A stretch of DNA of 56,543 nucleotides from SCGC-AAA076-P13 sp963926355 (GTDB lineage: Bacteria > Pseudomonadota > Gammaproteobacteria > Magnimaribacterales > D2472): assembly GCA_963926355.1 (NCBI GenBank), contig CAWUWW010000024.1, forward strand, positions 1 to 56,543. The letters are read 5' to 3'. The first letter of the stretch is position 1; each line of letters opens with the position of its first letter. The notes beneath the pieces are model-generated. The model saw only the letters and a list, made by a program, of their open reading frames with translations. It was not told the DNA's origin and did not search any database. Below are positions 44,956 through 53,408 of the stretch, one piece after another. The position numbers and the translations under genes are program-made.

Positions 44956-45765
44956 ATGCCAGAATTGCCAGAGGTTGAAACAACCGTCAGGGCTATTAAT
45001 AAATTCAGTCAATCTACTTTAAACAGTACAAAAATTCATAATAGAAATCTGCGATGGAGAGTTGTAGACAACTTTGAACTATTAACAAAAAATAAAACTA
45101 TTAATAAAATTAGCAGAAGAGCTAAATATATAATTTTTTATTTAGATGATATAAATATCATTCTTCATCTTGGAATGTCGGGGAGTCTTAGGATTGCTAG
45201 AAATAATGATAATTTTTTTTTAAAGCATGACCATGCTGAGTTTATTTTTGATAAAGAAAAGATTGTCTATAATGACCCTAGAAGGTTTGGATCAATTCAT
45301 CTAACAGATAACCTTGAAGAGCATAGGCTGATTAAAAATCTTGGCCCAGAGCCTCTGTCTAGCGATTTTAATGCTCAAGGTCTCTATAAGATAACAACTA
45401 AATCTAAAATAAATATTAAAAGTTTATTAATGAACCAGAAAAATGTTGTAGGAATTGGGAATATATATGCATCAGAAAGCCTGTATCTAGCTAAAATTAA
45501 CCCTAGCAGGATTGCATCTGAGTTAAGTATCGAAGACTGTAAGAAGGTTACTCATTCCGCAAAAAAGATTTTAAATTCTGCAATTAAAGTTGGCGGAACG
45601 ACTCTGAAAGATTTCTATTCTGCAGATGGAAGCCCTGGCTATTTTAAATTTAAACTTAATGTATATGGCAGAGAAGGACTGGAATGCAAGAAATGTAGTA
45701 CATTAATTTCAAAAGTAGTAATCAATACAAGAGCAACGTTCTTTTGCAAGAACTGTCAAAACTAA
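44956..45765 (+). CDS. mutM: Formamidopyrimidine-DNA glycosylase
   Basis: Removes 8-oxoguanine and cuts the DNA backbone. The 269 residues start with MPELPEVETTVR (catalytic Pro2, Glu3), carry the DNA-binding segment NVVGIGNIYASE and end in a zinc finger with four cysteines (CKKCSTLI...CKNC). The zinc finger excludes the zinc-less Nei relatives. Length equals E. coli Fpg (269). It follows tolC closely and converges on coaD with a 4-base overlap; mutM-coaD adjacency is common. Repair of oxidised guanine suits a sunlit surface bacterium (inference). Confidence 0.95.
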   Translation: MPELPEVETTVRAINKFSQSTLNSTKIHNRNLRWRVVDNFELLTKNKTINKISRRAKYIIFYLDDINIILHLGMSGSLRIARNNDNFFLKHDHAEFIFDKEKIVYNDPRRFGSIHLTDNLEEHRLIKNLGPEPLSSDFNAQGLYKITTKSKINIKSLLMNQKNVVGIGNIYASESLYLAKINPSRIASELSIEDCKKVTHSAKKILNSAIKVGGTTLKDFYSADGSPGYFKFKLNVYGREGLECKKCSTLISKVVINTRATFFCKNCQN

Positions 45766-46244
45766 ATGTTTTGCTTAGCTTTTAGAGCTTTCTCTACTAT
45801 TGGGTGGACGAATTTAGAGATATCCCCATTAAGACCGGATATTTCTTTTATTAAACTTGAAGATACGTATATTAAACTTTCTTTAGGTGTTAGAAAAATA
45901 CTCTCTATATCAGGGGCAAGAGATCTATTCATTGTTGCTAATTGGAATTCATATTCAAAATCAGATACTGCTCTCAGGCCTCTTATAATTGCGCAAGCAT
46001 TATGATCTCTTGCAAGATCAACGGTAAGTTTTCTAGGGAATCCTAGAACCTCAACCTTGTCATTGTCTTCATATATAGACTTGGCTAGCTTAATTCTATC
46101 TTCTAATGAAAATAAAGGGTTCTTAGATTCACTTCTTGCAATTGCAACAATTACTTTATCGAATAAGCCACAGCCACGATCAATGATATCCATGTGACCA
46201 AATGTTATGGGATCAAAAGATCCTGGGTATATTCCAACTCTCAT
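45762..46244 (-). CDS. coaD: Phosphopantetheine adenylyltransferase
   Basis: Fourth step of coenzyme A synthesis. The 160 residues show YPGSFDPITFGHMDII with the T-x-G-H nucleotide site, AIIRGLRAVSDFEYEFQLA, and the late motif YVSSSLIKEIS. Length equals E. coli CoaD (159). It lies alone, convergent with mutM and divergent from the TonB receptor gene. Confidence 0.96.
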   Translation of the reverse strand: MRVGIYPGSFDPITFGHMDIIDRGCGLFDKVIVAIARSESKNPLFSLEDRIKLAKSIYEDNDKVEVLGFPRKLTVDLARDHNACAIIRGLRAVSDFEYEFQLATMNRSLAPDIESIFLTPKESLIYVSSSLIKEISGLNGDISKFVHPIVEKALKAKQNI

Positions 46245-46357
46245 GTGTAAATCATACTAAACATTGATTATTAAGCAAAACTTTATGTATGAAAAAATAA
46301 TTTTACATGTTTTTAGAAGAGTCTATAATTGTTCGGAATCAATTTAAGGAACGCCTC

Positions 46358-48655
46358 ATGAAGACTAACTACCTACTAGCAATATGTATTTCAATTTCCG
46401 CCATACTATCAGCTCAACAGAATGTTGAAGATGTTATTGTAACTGCAGAGAAGACAGAGAAAAATATTCTTGATATTGGTACTACTATGAATCTTTATAA
46501 CGAAGATTTCATAGAAGACCAAAAAATTACTGAGCTAGGACAGCTTAGTTATTATGTTCCTAATTTTACTGTTCAAGAAGAAGATGTCATTAACCCAAGT
46601 TTATCAATAAGAGGTGTTGGTGCTGATTCAGGTTTTTTGGTTAGTAGAATTGGTAGATTTATGAATGGTTTAACAATGTCATCAACAACGATGTCCTCTT
46701 TTGCTTTATATGATTTGACTAGAGTAGAAATCTTGAAAGGACCTCAGCCATCAACGTTTGGAGTTGATTCTGCAGCTGGAGCATTTAATGTTGTAACAAA
46801 TAAAGCAGAGCTAGGCTCTACTTATGGCTCACTTGCAATTGGCTTTGGTAATTACAACAGTAGAGATACGCAAAGTATTAATAACATCTCACTAACTGAT
46901 TCATCTTCAATCAGAATATCTACTTTTAATAGTGATATTGAAGGTTATACAAAAAATATAGGAGATGGTGATAATGTAAATGGAAGAGGTAATGTCTCAG
47001 CATCAAGGCTTAGCTATACTAACGAAATTACTGATAATTTAATATTAGACGTAGTTATCAATCAAGAAAATAATAAGCTTCCGGGTGTGGGATATAAAAG
47101 TGCCTACATATTCTCAGAAAATCAGGATAGATCACCATATGGAGCTGTTGATTTTAGGAACACGCAAGATTCTAAAACCAATAGAGAAATGCTAACTCAG
47201 CAATATTTTTTAAATTATTCTATTAATGGAAACTCCTCTGCTTCATTAAGTTACTTTGACACTCAGTCAAATACCTTTAGCTTTATTGATACTGATGGCT
47301 CCTATTTAAATATCATGGAGGCAGGAAAAACTAACAATGCTGATCTTTCGGGATTTGAGGCGCAGTATCAATTTAGCAATGATAAGTTAGATTTTATAGC
47401 TGGTTATACTAAAGTAAATAAAGAAACGTATGATTATTTGGCTATTGAGTTTGCTGAGCCTTATCTGTTAGCTTTTCTAACATTTGATGGTCAATTTGCA
47501 GCAGCCAATGGATTGCTGTCTATTCTTCAAAGTGGAAGAGGTGCATTTTCATCAAGTAATGTCTACGGTGATAACTTCCCAGTGCAACAGCTAAGAGCTC
47601 TCTTTGCCTCTACATTACAGAATAACCCCTTTAATACAATTCCGGTTCCTCTTCCAGACGGGTCAATATACAATCTTCCAGTTAATATTACTCCTTACGT
47701 TCAACCTAAAGTACAAACTGAATCGCAAGACTCGTCATCTTTTTATGTAGATGCTACTTACCACCTAACTGATGACCTAAGTTTTACTGTTGGTTATAGA
47801 GACTCTTCAAATGACACGTCCGTTCTTTTTGATGCCAGAGAATGTAATAGGCCTCTAGTAACCGGCACATGCCAAGATGCAGTGCTTCAGCAAAAAAATT
47901 CATATAAAGATGAGGGCGAGCCTTTATTAAAACTATCTAGTGTTTATAACTACTCAGATAGTTTATCTTTTTATATCACATCATCAGAAGGAAGAATAAG
48001 CCCTTATGTAAGTTATACAGGGATTACTCCTGCTGAAACAATAGAATCTCAGGATATTGGATTTAACTATGTTGATAGCAACCTATTTCTATCTGGGGCT
48101 ATCTTTAGCTACGACTTTTCAAACTACACTGTAGCGCAACTTAACTACAATACTGGCTTTACCTCATACTCAGTCATGGAAACAGCCACCATAGATGGTT
48201 ATGAGTTTTATGGAAATTATACTATTTCTGATTCAGTCAAAATATTTGGCTCATTCGGCTATCAAGATGCAAGGCTTGGAGAAAATACAATTGATGATAA
48301 GGCTTTCGACTATGCTGGAAATACTTGGCGACTTGCTCCTGAATCTAACTACTCCATGGGGGTTTCATTAAATAGAGGTATGGCTAACTATATTCTTGCT
48401 TATACCTACCAGGATGATATTTATTTTGAAGAAAGTAATGATTTAGATACCTACCAAGAAGGTTATGGCTTGCTAAATCTAAATGTAAATATAGCCATGT
48501 CAGAAAATTTAAATGCTTCAATCTACTTTAAAAATATAATGGATAAAGAATTCTTAATTGATGGCGGCAATGTTGGCGGTGATGTTCTTGGGTTGCCAAC
48601 TTATGTGGCCGGAGCTCCATTAATGTTTGGAATATCAATAAAAGCAAGCTATTAG
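46358..48655 (+). CDS. TonB-dependent outer-membrane receptor
   Basis: Active outer-membrane transporter driven by TonB. The ATG at 46358 is preceded by AAGGA seven bases upstream and gives 765 residues with a signal peptide (MKTNYLLAICISISAILSA). The earlier in-frame start at 46307 lacks this fit. The TonB box is DVIVTAEK, the plug domain has SIRGVGADSG and YDLTRVEILKGPQPSTFGVDSAAGAFNVVT in order, and the rest is a 22-strand barrel with alternating residues, ending LMFGISIKASY. The layout resembles the SAR86-rich iron/vitamin/carbohydrate receptor class, but the substrate cannot be read. It lies 164 bases upstream of proteorhodopsin, with no clear terminator between. Confidence 0.92.
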   Translation: MKTNYLLAICISISAILSAQQNVEDVIVTAEKTEKNILDIGTTMNLYNEDFIEDQKITELGQLSYYVPNFTVQEEDVINPSLSIRGVGADSGFLVSRIGRFMNGLTMSSTTMSSFALYDLTRVEILKGPQPSTFGVDSAAGAFNVVTNKAELGSTYGSLAIGFGNYNSRDTQSINNISLTDSSSIRISTFNSDIEGYTKNIGDGDNVNGRGNVSASRLSYTNEITDNLILDVVINQENNKLPGVGYKSAYIFSENQDRSPYGAVDFRNTQDSKTNREMLTQQYFLNYSINGNSSASLSYFDTQSNTFSFIDTDGSYLNIMEAGKTNNADLSGFEAQYQFSNDKLDFIAGYTKVNKETYDYLAIEFAEPYLLAFLTFDGQFAAANGLLSILQSGRGAFSSSNVYGDNFPVQQLRALFASTLQNNPFNTIPVPLPDGSIYNLPVNITPYVQPKVQTESQDSSSFYVDATYHLTDDLSFTVGYRDSSNDTSVLFDARECNRPLVTGTCQDAVLQQKNSYKDEGEPLLKLSSVYNYSDSLSFYITSSEGRISPYVSYTGITPAETIESQDIGFNYVDSNLFLSGAIFSYDFSNYTVAQLNYNTGFTSYSVMETATIDGYEFYGNYTISDSVKIFGSFGYQDARLGENTIDDKAFDYAGNTWRLAPESNYSMGVSLNRGMANYILAYTYQDDIYFEESNDLDTYQEGYGLLNLNVNIAMSENLNASIYFKNIMDKEFLIDGGNVGGDVLGLPTYVAGAPLMFGISIKASY

Positions 48656-48728
48656 AAAATAGCCTGGATGTTTATTTAATTTTAAAAAATTTGACTTCAC
48701 TAAGATTAAAAATATTCTAATCGAAAGT

Positions 48729-48757
48729 TTGAAACATCAATAAATATTGGGTAATAT
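48729..48757 (+). promoter_or_regulatory. Proteorhodopsin promoter (sigma70)
   Basis: TTGAAA (48729-48734), a spacer of exactly 17 bases and TAATAT (48752-48757), with ATA after it, make the best sigma70 promoter in the window. A start near 48764 gives a leader of about 55 bases. It holds a run of eight G (48776-48783) and the ribosome binding site AAGGAG (48808-48813), six bases before the ATG. Confidence 0.75.
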
Positions 48758-48819
48758 ATAATTTCATATTTATTAGGGGGGGGCAATTTAGCTTTCTTTT
48801 TCTTTATAAGGAGTTATAT

Positions 48820-49569
48820 ATGAAATTATTATTAACATTGGTTGGGGTGATGGCACTGCCTTCTTTTGCTGCAAGTGGCGGCGATCTAAATGCTAGTGAT
48901 TACACTGGTGTTTCTTTTTGGTTGGTTACTGCTGCTTTATTAGCAGCTACTGTATTTTTCTTTGTTGAAAGAGACAATGTAAGCGCTAAATGGAAAACTT
49001 CGCTAACAGTATCTGGTTTAGTTACTGGTATAGCTTTCTGGCACTATCTTTATATGAGAGGTGTTTGGATTGATACTGGCGAAACTCCAACAGTATTTAG
49101 ATATATCGATTGGTTATTAACGGTTCCATTATTAATATGCGAATTCTATTTAATACTTGCAGCAGCTACAAATGTTGCCGGTTCATTATTTAAGAAATTG
49201 CTTGCTGGATCTTTAGTAATGCTAATTTTTGGATACCTAGGTGAATCAGGACTTATGGCTGCACTACCAGCATTTGTGATCGGATGTCTTGCATGGGCAT
49301 ATATGATTTACGAGCTATGGTTCGGCGAAGGAAAAGCAGCTAGTAATACTGCAAGTCCTGCTGTTCAATCAGCATACAATGCCATGATGTGGATTATTAT
49401 CGTAGGTTGGGCAATTTACCCACTAGGGTATGCTTCAGGTTACCTAATGGGTGATGCTGGAACTTCTGCGATGAACTTAAACTTAATTTATAACCTTGCT
49501 GACTTTGTTAACAAGATTCTATTTGGTTTAATTATCTGGCATGTTGCTGTTAAAGAATCTAACGCGTAA
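48820..49569 (+). CDS. Proteorhodopsin, green-absorbing light-driven proton pump
   Basis: Seven-helix retinal protein of the inner membrane that pumps protons outward in light. The 249 residues have a signal peptide (1-18) and seven membrane helices. The proton acceptor is D97 in RYIDWLLT with its partner H75 in FWHY, the donor is E108 in ICEFY, and the retinal lysine is K232 in LADFVNKILF. One extra residue in the F-G loop explains K232 instead of the K231 of the first SAR86 protein. Residue 105 is leucine, the green-tuned state. The gene has its own promoter, a strong ribosome binding site and a strong terminator, so it is monocistronic and likely highly expressed. No retinal-synthesis gene is in the window. 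Confidence 0.98.
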   Translation: MKLLLTLVGVMALPSFAASGGDLNASDYTGVSFWLVTAALLAATVFFFVERDNVSAKWKTSLTVSGLVTGIAFWHYLYMRGVWIDTGETPTVFRYIDWLLTVPLLICEFYLILAAATNVAGSLFKKLLAGSLVMLIFGYLGESGLMAALPAFVIGCLAWAYMIYELWFGEGKAASNTASPAVQSAYNAMMWIIIVGWAIYPLGYASGYLMGDAGTSAMNLNLIYNLADFVNKILFGLIIWHVAVKESNA

Positions 49570-49590
49570 CACTTAGAATTAAGAATTTTA

Positions 49591-49618
49591 AAAACCCGGT
49601 TCTATACCGGGTTTTTTT
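49591..49618 (+). terminator. Strong rho-independent terminator after proteorhodopsin
   Basis: AAAACCCGGT-TCTAT-ACCGGGTTTT forms a perfect ten-pair stem followed by T, 22 bases after the proteorhodopsin stop. The A-tract on the other side would let it work in both directions. It is the best hairpin terminator in the window. Confidence 0.93.
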
Positions 49619-49700
49619 ATGCTTAAAGAAATAAATTGCAACATTCTTTGATGACTTATAAAGCTTCAGATTGTAATAAAATTAAGTTAGTATAAATATT

Positions 49701-50930
49701 ATGAAATTAGCCATAATATTTTATTCTATATTTATTTCTTTCAATCTTTTCGCTCATGGCCCTGCCTCTTCTATAAGTGGCAGTGACTCTGAAAGGAAGA
49801 TTATATTTCCTGATCTAGAAGATAGGATAACTATAATATCTGACCTTCACACACATTCGGTATTTTCTGATGGTCATGTTTGGCCAAATATCAGAGTTGA
49901 AGAAGCCATTAGAGATGGCTTAGATTTAATAGCAGTTACTGAGCATTTGGAGTATCAACCGCATATAGATGACATCCCCCATCCTGACAGAAATAAATCC
50001 TTTATTGAGGCTAAAGCTGCTGCAAAAAAGAAAGATATTATCGTTATTAATGGCTCTGAGATAACACGAGAAAACCCTCCTGGTCACATCAATGCAGTTT
50101 TTATAAACGACGCAAATAAATTAATGAGCATCGATTATGAGAAAACTCAGGAAGCAAATAACTATATTGCAGATCTTCCTGAAGATATTAAAGAAACATA
50201 CCAGGATGAATCTTGGTTTATGGATCTAATCTTAGCGAATCTATGGCCGCCAATTGAGGCTCTAAAAGAAGCAAAAAAACAAGGCGGTTTTACTTTTTGG
50301 AATCACCCTGCATCACCGGATCAATCAAATAAAGGTATTAGTATTTTAAGTGACCTTCATCGTGAAATGATCTCATTAGATTTACTTGACGGCATAGAGG
50401 TTGTTAATGGTAATTGGTATTCAGAAGAAGCTTTCGAAATTGCTTTAGAGCATGACCTAACATTAATTGGAACATCTGATGTTCATGACTTAATTGAATG
50501 GGATTATCCTCTCAAGGACAATCAACACAGGCCTGTTACTCTTATTTTTTCAAAAGAAAGAACTGCGGAATCAATTCGCGTTGCATTGTCTGAAGATAGG
50601 ACTGCTATTTGGTGGAAAAATACAGTGATTGCTAAGCCTAGAAATATGCAGCCCTTACTTAAAGCTGCAATTTCAATTTTAAGTGCAGATTATCTTGAGG
50701 AAACTTCTGTTATGGAGGTGATTTTAAAAAATAAATCAGATGTTGGCTTTCAACTTAAAAATATTTTGAAACAGACATTCCAAAATGCTGAAAATATTAT
50801 TTTTTTGCCACCTCAAGGTGAAATATCTATTCAAATAAACGATTACAATAAAAAGAGTAAGCATTACTTAAAGTTTGAGGTTCTTAATGCTCTTACCGCT
50901 CCAAGAGAAAACCCGATTATTGTCTTGTAG
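49701..50930 (+). CDS. Secreted PHP-domain phosphoesterase
   Basis: Probable periplasmic metal-dependent phosphoesterase. The 409 residues start with a signal peptide (cut near residue 18, NLFAHG). The PHP domain has the metal ligands of DLHTHSVFSDG (D48, H50, H52, D57), VTEHLEYQPH (E81, H82, H88), NGSEITRENPPGHINA (E120, H129), FWNHPAS and GTSDVHD, so all usual PHP ligands are present. PHP enzymes in DNA polymerases or histidinol phosphatase are cytosolic; a secreted one points to scavenging of phosphate esters. It resembles the Sb-PDE type of phosphodiesterase, from memory. It follows proteorhodopsin but behind a strong terminator. Confidence 0.83.
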   Translation: MKLAIIFYSIFISFNLFAHGPASSISGSDSERKIIFPDLEDRITIISDLHTHSVFSDGHVWPNIRVEEAIRDGLDLIAVTEHLEYQPHIDDIPHPDRNKSFIEAKAAAKKKDIIVINGSEITRENPPGHINAVFINDANKLMSIDYEKTQEANNYIADLPEDIKETYQDESWFMDLILANLWPPIEALKEAKKQGGFTFWNHPASPDQSNKGISILSDLHREMISLDLLDGIEVVNGNWYSEEAFEIALEHDLTLIGTSDVHDLIEWDYPLKDNQHRPVTLIFSKERTAESIRVALSEDRTAIWWKNTVIAKPRNMQPLLKAAISILSADYLEETSVMEVILKNKSDVGFQLKNILKQTFQNAENIIFLPPQGEISIQINDYNKKSKHYLKFEVLNALTAPRENPIIVL

Positions 50931-50972
50931 CAAGATTTTATAGAAGAGCCCTTATATACCCTGCTAGATAAA

Positions 50973-51689
50973 TTAAGGTGAAATTACCTTGCCATCGTAA
51001 GATAACAGATTGCCCGAATCAGCTTGATTTGCATTTTCAATAACCTTTGATAGCAAAGAAACACTATATTCAGGAGAAAATAATTTATCCTTTGGTACAT
51101 TTTTTTTAAAGGGCTCGCTAAATTTACTCTCAACGGTTCCGGGCTGAAGAGCTAATACAATGGCGGTAGGATTTGATCTCTTAACTTCAATACTAAAATT
51201 TTTAACTATTTGATTCAAAGCACTCTTACTAGACCTGTAGGCATGCCAACCTCCTAATGTATTGTCTGAAATACTCCCAACTCTTGCACTTAAAAAAGCG
51301 AAAACACTTTTTTTATTTTTGCCAAGCAATGGAAGGAAATGCTTACCCACAATCGCGGGGCCAACTGTATTAATTCTTAATACTTTTAGAAAGATTTCTG
51401 GATCTAGATCTTTAATGCTTTTCTCAGGACTAAAATCTTTATTATGAAGAATTCCAGTTGCCACTATAACCATATCAAGCTTTTGATTGCCTATTTTTTT
51501 TGCAGCATTATTTATACTATCTTCATCTTCTATATCAATATAAAAGCTCTCTACTTTGTTTGAACTAAATTGTTTTTCTGTCTTTGAAAAAGAATATATA
51601 GTCTCAATAGAATGAATTTTTGAATATAGATCTACGAAAGCACTGCCAATTGCACCGCTAGAACCGATTATGGCAATTTTTTTAAACAT
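50973..51689 (-). CDS. Short-chain dehydrogenase/reductase (CsgA-like)
   Basis: A 238-residue Rossmann oxidoreductase. It has the nucleotide motif IIGSSGAIGSAF (8-19), DMVIVATGILHN in place of NNAG, the serine segment FLSARVGSISDN and the catalytic Y-x-x-x-K as YRSSKSAL, then LQPGTVES. The ATGIL motif is typical of the group of SDRs named after C-factor CsgA. The substrate is unknown. It is divergent from the next SDR gene across 77 bases; the two are not close relatives. Confidence 0.85.
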   Translation of the reverse strand: MFKKIAIIGSSGAIGSAFVDLYSKIHSIETIYSFSKTEKQFSSNKVESFYIDIEDEDSINNAAKKIGNQKLDMVIVATGILHNKDFSPEKSIKDLDPEIFLKVLRINTVGPAIVGKHFLPLLGKNKKSVFAFLSARVGSISDNTLGGWHAYRSSKSALNQIVKNFSIEVKRSNPTAIVLALQPGTVESKFSEPFKKNVPKDKLFSPEYSVSLLSKVIENANQADSGNLLSYDGKVISP

Positions 51690-51766
51690 GGAATTATTAT
51701 ATATATTATTAGTATCTGTGCATTTATGACACTATATATTTATTAAATATAAGATAAAATTAATTC

Positions 51767-52555
51767 ATGGATATTTTAAATAAAAGAATTGTTGTAACCG
51801 GTGCCGCAAGTGGAATTGGTAAAGCCCTTTGTAAGGCATTTAAAGAAGCTGGAACAAAATCAATAGTATGTGTTGATATGAATATTGATGGAGCGAGAGA
51901 AACAGCAAATGCTGTTGGAGGTCTTGCCGTTGCTGCTGATGTATCGGTTGAGCAAGATATTATTAATGTTATTGAAGAGGCCAATAAGCTTTCAGGTGGA
52001 GTTGATATTTTTTGCTCTAACGCAGGCATTGGGGGCAAGCCAGGTTTCTTTGAGGCTGATGTCGCAGACTGGGATCATATTTGGGGAGTTAATGTTCAAT
52101 CACATATTCATGCTGCTAAGCATGTCTTACCTCAAATGATAGAAAGAGGCGAAGGATATTTAGTAAATACATCCTCTGCTGCAGGCTTATTAACTCAACT
52201 AGGAGCAGCTGGCTATTCTGTAACTAAAGCCGCAGCTGTAAGCTTTGCTGAGTGGATTAAAATTACATATGGCAAGAAGGGAATAGGTGTTTCTTGCTTA
52301 TGCCCTCAAGCAGTTAGAACTGCCATGACTGAACAAGGCCCTGGTGTTGCTGGCGTAGATGGAATGCTTGAAGCAGATGTTGTAGCTAATGATGTCCTAG
52401 ATGCAATAAAAGAAAACCGTTTTTTAGTTCTACCCCATCCTGAAGTTGCGGAGTATATGCAAAGGAAGGCTAATGATAGAGATAGATGGATTGGCGGCAT
52501 GCAAAGACTCCAAACTCAATACGAAGAATTCTTAACGCCTATGAGTGAAGATTAA
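51767..52555 (+). CDS. Short-chain dehydrogenase/reductase (classical)
   Basis: A 262-residue classical SDR. It shows VVTGAASGIGKAL (about 9-21), the acidic residue D37 at the end of the second strand (VCVDMNIDGA) that favours NAD over NADP, CSNAGIGG, the serine segment NTSSAAGLLTQ and the catalytic tyrosine and lysine in YSVTKAA. Family members oxidise or reduce hydroxyl groups on many substrates, including hydroxyacyl-CoAs; the specific one cannot be read. It converges on the kinase gene with a 91-base gap. Confidence 0.86.
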   Translation: MDILNKRIVVTGAASGIGKALCKAFKEAGTKSIVCVDMNIDGARETANAVGGLAVAADVSVEQDIINVIEEANKLSGGVDIFCSNAGIGGKPGFFEADVADWDHIWGVNVQSHIHAAKHVLPQMIERGEGYLVNTSSAAGLLTQLGAAGYSVTKAAAVSFAEWIKITYGKKGIGVSCLCPQAVRTAMTEQGPGVAGVDGMLEADVVANDVLDAIKENRFLVLPHPEVAEYMQRKANDRDRWIGGMQRLQTQYEEFLTPMSED

Positions 52556-52596
52556 TTAACCACATACCAACAGTGGGATAATTAATAACACGAATT

Positions 52597-52644
52597 ATGT
52601 CCGAGGCAGATTTGCTTATAAATGAAAGGTTAAAAGGGTTTTAA
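52597..52644 (+). other. Possible 15-codon reading frame or gene remnant
   Basis: Between the SDR and the kinase gene, ATG TCC GAG ... TTT TAA encodes MSEADLLINERLKGF. The composition looks protein-like and the frame starts 41 bases after the SDR stop. No good ribosome binding site is seen. It could be a microprotein, the start of a lost gene, or chance. Confidence 0.2.
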
Positions 52645-52646
52645 TC

Positions 52647-53408
52647 TTAAGCAGATAGCGACTTTTTCCAGAAAATTTCTAAGTATTCTAAAAATTTAAT
52701 CCATTGATTTAATTTTTTGAAATCTATATTTGAATTGTCTTGGCAGTAGCCCGCCCATAAAATATTAATTTCAGATTCACTAAGCCTTAAAGAATCTACT
52801 ATTGAAGCAATATCAAAATAAGGATGATTTAAACTAGAATACTCCCAGTCTAAAAAATAATACTTATTTCTCCACAGTATATTAGCTCTATTAAGGTCAT
52901 TGTGAGAGAAGACATATTCCATTTCATCTCTGCAAATTTCATCATACAAGTCAAAACCTTTTTGCAAAAAATCTTTTTCAGCAAAATCTTTTAGAGATTC
53001 TTTGTAAAAGATCATTGAATCTTTAAATATATCAACTGCGCTTTTGGGGATATCAGACTTATGCAGACTGTTTATTGACTCTCCTAATTTTTGTAACAAT
53101 ATCTCCGAAATACTTCCTGATAGTCCTACCTCCTCTCCTTCAATATATTTCCAGATAAGAATTCCCTCTTCATCATCTTGATATAAAATCTTAGGGGCTA
53201 ATTCTAGGTGACTAATACTTTTAATTATTACCGCTTCATTTTTCCTATCTAGCTTTAATGCTTCGACCAAAGGAAGATCTATTCTTGTTACAGACTTGAT
53301 TCCGTTAAAAGATGTTAGGTATATTGTAGATACTGGTCCAGATTTAAGAGTTTCTATAATATGTAAGTCGCCTTGGATCGATTTAATTTTTTTATTTACG
53401 CTGATCAT
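52647..53408 (-). CDS. Choline/thiamin kinase-like phosphotransferase
   Basis: A 253-residue protein of the APH/choline kinase fold. The catalytic loop is SHNDLNRANILW, the metal motif is FLDWEYSS, and a hinge segment reads ILIWKYIEGEEVG. The start overlaps pnuC-type permease by 17 bases, and both lie behind a TonB receptor with a TPP riboswitch. The simplest reading is phosphorylation of imported thiamin (ThiK-like), trapping it inside. E. coli ThiK is the same fold and size (274). Sequence alone cannot tell thiamin from choline or other alcohols, so the substrate call comes from context. Confidence 0.78.
   Translation of the reverse strand: MISVNKKIKSIQGDLHIIETLKSGPVSTIYLTSFNGIKSVTRIDLPLVEALKLDRKNEAVIIKSISHLELAPKILYQDDEEGILIWKYIEGEEVGLSGSISEILLQKLGESINSLHKSDIPKSAVDIFKDSMIFYKESLKDFAEKDFLQKGFDLYDEICRDEMEYVFSHNDLNRANILWRNKYYFLDWEYSSLNHPYFDIASIVDSLRLSESEINILWAGYCQDNSNIDFKKLNQWIKFLEYLEIFWKKSLSA

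Noticed and set aside
48656..48819. TonB receptor and proteorhodopsin as one operon
   Set aside because: A near-consensus promoter lies in the 164-base gap; read-through is possible but not needed.
50973..52555. The two SDR genes as a recent duplication
   Set aside because: Their motifs differ (GSSGAIG and ATG against GAASGIG and NAG) and overall similarity is low; they belong to different SDR groups.
52647..53408. Aminoglycoside resistance phosphotransferase
   Set aside because: The fold is shared, but the TPP-controlled operon with a PnuC-type permease points to a vitamin or small-alcohol kinase.
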